A program made the translations under genes and the position numbers. A DNA stretch of 64,000 bases from Pseudomonas putida (GTDB lineage: Bacteria; Pseudomonadota; Gammaproteobacteria; Pseudomonadales; Pseudomonadaceae). The stretch is from contig NZ_MNAH01000004.1 in NCBI RefSeq assembly GCF_001976065.1, positions 64,519 to 128,518 on the forward strand, read 5' to 3'. Below, one piece after another: positions 61,084 to 64,000 of the stretch. A model generated the notes under the pieces. That model was not told the origin of the DNA and searched no databases. It was given only the letters and a program-made list of their open reading frames with translations. Position 1 is the first letter of the stretch. Every line of letters starts with the position of its first letter.

Positions 61084-62124
61084 ATGACCGATAAGAGCCA
61101 ACAATTCGCCAGCGACAATTATTCCGGCATTTGCCCTGAAGCCTGGGCTGCCATGGAACAGGCCAACCATGGCCACCAGCGCGCTTACGGCGACGACGAG
61201 TGGACCGCCCGCGCGTCCGACGATTTCCGCAAACTGTTTGAAACCGACTGCGAAGTGTTCTTTGCCTTCAACGGCACTGCCGCCAACTCGTTGGCCCTGT
61301 CGTCGCTGTGCCAGAGTTACCACAGCGTGATCTGCTCGGAAACCGCCCACGTCGAAACCGACGAATGCGGCGCACCGGAATTCTTCTCCAACGGCTCCAA
61401 GCTGCTGATCGCCCGCACCGAAAACGGCAAGCTGACCCCGGATTCGATCCGCGAAGTCGCGCTCAAGCGCCAGGACATCCACTACCCGAAACCCCGCGTC
61501 GTGACCCTGACCCAGGCCACCGAAGTCGGCAGCGTCTACACCCCGGACGAAATCCGCGCCATCAGCGCCACCTGCAAGGAACTGGGCCTGAACCTGCACA
61601 TGGACGGCGCGCGGTTCTCCAACGCCTGCGCGTTCCTCGGCTGCACGCCAGCGGACCTGACCTGGAAGGCCGGCGTTGACGTGCTGTGCTTCGGCGGCAC
61701 AAAAAACGGCATGGCCGTGGGCGAGGCGATCCTGTTCTTCAACCACACGCTGGCTGAAGACTTTGACTATCGCTGCAAACAGGCCGGGCAACTGGCATCC
61801 AAGATGCGCTTCCTTTCCGCACCCTGGGTCGGGATCCTGGAAAACGACGCCTGGCTCAAATACGCCCGCCACGCCAACCACTGCGCACAATTGCTGGCCG
61901 AGTTGGTGAGCGATATCCCGGGCGTCGAACTGATGTTCCCGGTGCAGGCCAACGGCGTATTCCTGCAACTCTCGGAACCGGCCATCGCCGCGCTGACCGC
62001 CAAAGGCTGGCGCTTCTACACCTTCATCGGCAACGGCGGCGCCCGCTTCATGTGCTCGTGGGATACCGAGGAAGAGCGCGTGCGGGAATTGGCGAAAGAC
62101 ATTCGCGAAGTGATGTCTCACTAA
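61084..62124 (+). CDS. ltaE: Low-specificity L-threonine aldolase
   Basis: A 346-residue PLP fold-type I aldolase that cleaves threonine or allo-threonine to glycine and acetaldehyde. Landmarks are FASDNYSGICPEAW, FFAFNGTAANSLAL, LNLHMDGARFSNA and the PLP lysine in LCFGGTKNGMAVGEA. It adjoins glycine/serine/betaine genes, so it links threonine to the glycine pool. It is divergent from the TraX-like gene across 131 bases. The ATG follows GGAAGCAGGCC. Confidence 0.93.
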   Translation: MTDKSQQFASDNYSGICPEAWAAMEQANHGHQRAYGDDEWTARASDDFRKLFETDCEVFFAFNGTAANSLALSSLCQSYHSVICSETAHVETDECGAPEFFSNGSKLLIARTENGKLTPDSIREVALKRQDIHYPKPRVVTLTQATEVGSVYTPDEIRAISATCKELGLNLHMDGARFSNACAFLGCTPADLTWKAGVDVLCFGGTKNGMAVGEAILFFNHTLAEDFDYRCKQAGQLASKMRFLSAPWVGILENDAWLKYARHANHCAQLLAELVSDIPGVELMFPVQANGVFLQLSEPAIAALTAKGWRFYTFIGNGGARFMCSWDTEEERVRELAKDIREVMSH

Positions 62125-62145
62125 GTTCATCTGCCCTGCGCCTGA

Positions 62146-62171
62146 GATCGTTCCCACTCGTGGGAACGATC
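62146..62171. terminator. Palindrome after ltaE
   Basis: GATCGTTCCCA / TGGGAACGATC with a four-base loop 21 bases after the ltaE stop; a minimal form of the 53160-53271 palindrome and a possible terminator. No other feature is seen in 62125-62328. Confidence 0.6.
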
Positions 62172-62328
62172 GAAACCCACATCGCCTCACACTTGACTAG
62201 CTATGCAACCTGATAGCTAGACCGACTTCCTGATGCCTCTTAATCTCGTTCAGACTCAGCAAACGCGTTTCACGCAATAAATGCCGAGTAATTTTTATCC
62301 AAGGATATTTTCGGAAAGGATATTAAAA

Positions 62329-62730
62329 ATGAACATGAACAATGCAACAGAATCGGCAATTGAAATTCCAACGATTAAAAACATTCTTTCTTCAAGCGCA
62401 GAAAGCCTGGCCCTCAAGCCAGGCGACACCATTGAGGCCGCAGACCTCACAGTCGGTATTTTGAGTAAAGCCTGGACTGTAGAAGCGGGTCGCTACGCCA
62501 TTTCTTCAATTGCGGTAGCGATTCCGGAAGTGGTCGTGGGTGATTTCTGGCCAGCCCCCTCGACAGATGATGAATCTTATAAATCGATGCTAGCCCTGAA
62601 CAAAGGAGAGGAAATCCTGAAGGACAACCTTGGTTATGAATTCATTCGCAACGAATTCGCAAGCGTGCCAGGCAGCACATTTAATCTTGAATATTTGGGT
62701 GCACGGGTGAAACCAGTAACACCCAAGTAA
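62329..62730 (+). CDS. 133-residue orphan protein
   Basis: MNMNNATESAIEIPTIKN opens a protein with short beta-prone segments (LKPGDTIEAADLTVGIL, SSIAVAIPEVVVGDFW) and no motif I recognise. AAGGA nine bases before the ATG supports the start; the open frame extends 16 codons more. The gene and flanks are more AT-rich than their neighbours. There is no signal peptide or membrane helix. It sits between ltaE and gbcB, outside the usual betaine set. Confidence 0.65.
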   Translation: MNMNNATESAIEIPTIKNILSSSAESLALKPGDTIEAADLTVGILSKAWTVEAGRYAISSIAVAIPEVVVGDFWPAPSTDDESYKSMLALNKGEEILKDNLGYEFIRNEFASVPGSTFNLEYLGARVKPVTPK

Positions 62731-62763
62731 TTAAACGCTGAAGAAGCGCTAAGTTAAAAAGCT

Positions 62764-62793
62764 TGCCCTGCCCCTTTCATCATTGGGACAGGG
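62764..62793 (+). terminator. Stem-loop after the orphan gene
   Basis: GCCCTGCCCC / GGGACAGGGC with a 10-base loop and one bulge, 33 bases after the stop; there is no T run, so it is a weak candidate. Confidence 0.5.
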
Positions 62794-62858
62794 CGAGTGT
62801 CTTGTGTAACTGACAGCACTTATTAAACACACTTGAATATGTGTCGATAGTACCAGGG

Positions 62859-63959
62859 TCAAAATTCGATCCGCACATCCCCCTTCGGCACACTGCAGCA
62901 CGACAGGATGTACCCTTCGGCTTCGTCTTCCTCGGTGATCCCGCCGTTGTGTTCCATCTCCACTTCGCCGCCCAGCTTCAATACTTTGCAGGTGCCGCAG
63001 ATGCCCATGCCGCAGGCTTTCGGGATCAGCAAACCCGCCTTCGCCGCCGCTGCGTGAACGGTTTCGCCCGGCGCAATGCGAATGCTTTTCCCCGATGCGA
63101 CGAATTCCACCTGATGCAGGTCCGCCACATCGAGTTCCGGTGCATCGGCCGCCTGTTCGGCGTGTTCCACTGCGTCGGCACGCGCCTCTGGAGGGGTCGC
63201 GCCGAAGGACTCCTCGTGGTAACGCGACATGTCGAAGCCAGCGCCTTCCAGCAAACGCTTGACCGCATTCATGTACGGTGTCGGGCCGCAGCAGAACACT
63301 TCGCGCTCAAGGAAGTCCGGCGCCATCAATTCAAGCATTCGCTGGTTGAGGTAACCGCGATAACCGGCCCAGGGCTCACCCATGCCATGCTTCTCGCAGA
63401 TCAGGTGCAGGCTGAAGTTATCGATCCGCGACGCCATGTGTTCCAGCTCGCGGTGGTAAATGATGTCCTTGGGCGAACGGGCGCTGTGGATAAACACCAT
63501 GTCGACATTGCCGTTGGTGTCGTAGAACCAGCGTGCCATGGACATGACCGGCGTGATACCCACACCGCCGCTGAGGTAAAGCACCTTTGGCGCGGTGAAA
63601 TCCATGGCATTGAACAACCCGACCGGCCCGTGCACCGCCAGCTCCTGGCCTTCGTGCAAGGTGTCGTGCAGCCAGTTGGACACCTTGCCGCCCGGCACAC
63701 GCTTGATGGTCACCGAAAAGCTGTACGGTACCGACGGCGAGCTGGAAATGGTGTATGAACGCATGATCGGCTGGCCTTCGATTTCCAGCTCCAGGGTGAC
63801 AAACTGCCCCGGCTTGAAGAAGAACAGGATCGGCTGGTCGGCCATGAAGCAGAAGGTACGCACATCCCAGGTTTCCTGGATGACTTTGACGCAACGGACG
63901 ATGTGCCGACCATTGGCCCAGGTCTGGGTGGTTACCGGGTTCAGGAAGCTGTTGGACAT
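62859..63959 (-). CDS. gbcB: Glycine betaine demethylase subunit GbcB
   Basis: A 366-residue ferredoxin reductase-ferredoxin fusion. Residues 25-125 form the FAD domain (RSYTISSSP), 130-240 the NAD domain (VLYLSGGVGITPVMSMAR, REVFCCGPTPYMNAV), and the last 85 hold a plant-type 2Fe-2S cluster (ACGMGICGTCKVLKLGG, then SCC). It supplies electrons to the Rieske oxygenase GbcA, which removes a methyl from glycine betaine. GbcA is expected just outside the window. The ATG at 63959 has GGAG six bases upstream; the upstream GTG is rejected. The order ltaE-x-gbcB matches P. aeruginosa PA5411-5413. Confidence 0.94.
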   Translation of the reverse strand: MSNSFLNPVTTQTWANGRHIVRCVKVIQETWDVRTFCFMADQPILFFFKPGQFVTLELEIEGQPIMRSYTISSSPSVPYSFSVTIKRVPGGKVSNWLHDTLHEGQELAVHGPVGLFNAMDFTAPKVLYLSGGVGITPVMSMARWFYDTNGNVDMVFIHSARSPKDIIYHRELEHMASRIDNFSLHLICEKHGMGEPWAGYRGYLNQRMLELMAPDFLEREVFCCGPTPYMNAVKRLLEGAGFDMSRYHEESFGATPPEARADAVEHAEQAADAPELDVADLHQVEFVASGKSIRIAPGETVHAAAAKAGLLIPKACGMGICGTCKVLKLGGEVEMEHNGGITEEDEAEGYILSCCSVPKGDVRIEF

Positions 63960-64000
63960 GCTGATCTCCACGGCCGACTGTCGGCCTTCATGTTGGCGAT

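Overview
The window is a gene-dense, GC-rich chromosomal segment of a fluorescent-group Pseudomonas (P. fluorescens lineage or close). The evidence is the davBA-pqqFABCDE-pqqH block, the bioBFHCD operon, the choline/betaine/sarcosine catabolic block, and many REP-type palindromes built on the core GAGCGAGCCTGCTCGCGA. From memory, the gene order closely follows the P. putida KT2440 PP_0383 to PP_0313 region. I saw no rRNA, tRNA, CRISPR array, prophage or complete insertion sequence.

Layout. 1-10107: end of lysine 2-monooxygenase (davB), davA, then PQQ biosynthesis (pqqF, the 24-codon pqqA, pqqB, C, D, E and an S9 peptidase), and a Pmp3-type membrane peptide. 10237-20082: a class III aminotransferase divergent from a LysR regulator, then three paralogous ~600-aa acyl-CoA dehydrogenases with a membrane GGDEF protein between the second and third. 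20287-25327: a small flagellar-rod-like protein and the biotin operon bioB-F-H-C-D. 25424-31939: comF, a ModE-type regulator, a Tat-exported PhoX-family protein, srkA, rarD and a double-ACT GcvR-like regulator. 32409-38033: malate synthase G, a single-domain response regulator, a cNMP/CBS/DUF294 protein and a DEDDh exonuclease. 38189-43602: an iron-starvation cell-surface signalling set (FecI-type sigma factor, FecR-type anti-sigma, TonB receptor with signalling domain, FoxB-like PepSY protein, 59-aa membrane protein). 43774-45956: an orphan hexuronate-type MFS transporter with a clear promoter and operator, and a glutathione S-transferase. 45957-47910: two tandem miniature RHS-core genes with variable, lower-GC tails. 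47964-50712: a retropepsin-like protease, a YihG-type acyltransferase, a DUF2780 protein and a small orphan. 50884-63959: the one-carbon block fdhA, purU, soxG-A-D-B and glyA, then a TraX-like protein, ltaE, an orphan gene and gbcB.

How the genes work together. The right-hand block turns glycine betaine into central metabolites. GbcB (with GbcA, presumably outside) demethylates betaine. Sarcosine oxidase SoxBDAG turns sarcosine into glycine and one-carbon units. GlyA and LtaE interconvert glycine, serine and threonine. FdhA removes formaldehyde and PurU releases formate from formyl-THF. The left block makes PQQ for periplasmic dehydrogenases and opens lysine through aminovaleramide. Malate synthase G serves the glyoxylate shunt.

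The best candidate for something under-described is the tandem mini-RHS locus. Two copies share promoter-proximal DNA, a hairpin that occludes the ribosome binding site, and a 112-residue RHS core (7 substitutions), but their tails after DPTGH are unrelated. Copy 1 also has a -1 frame break at a dnaX-like slippery run. Most other points are conventional.
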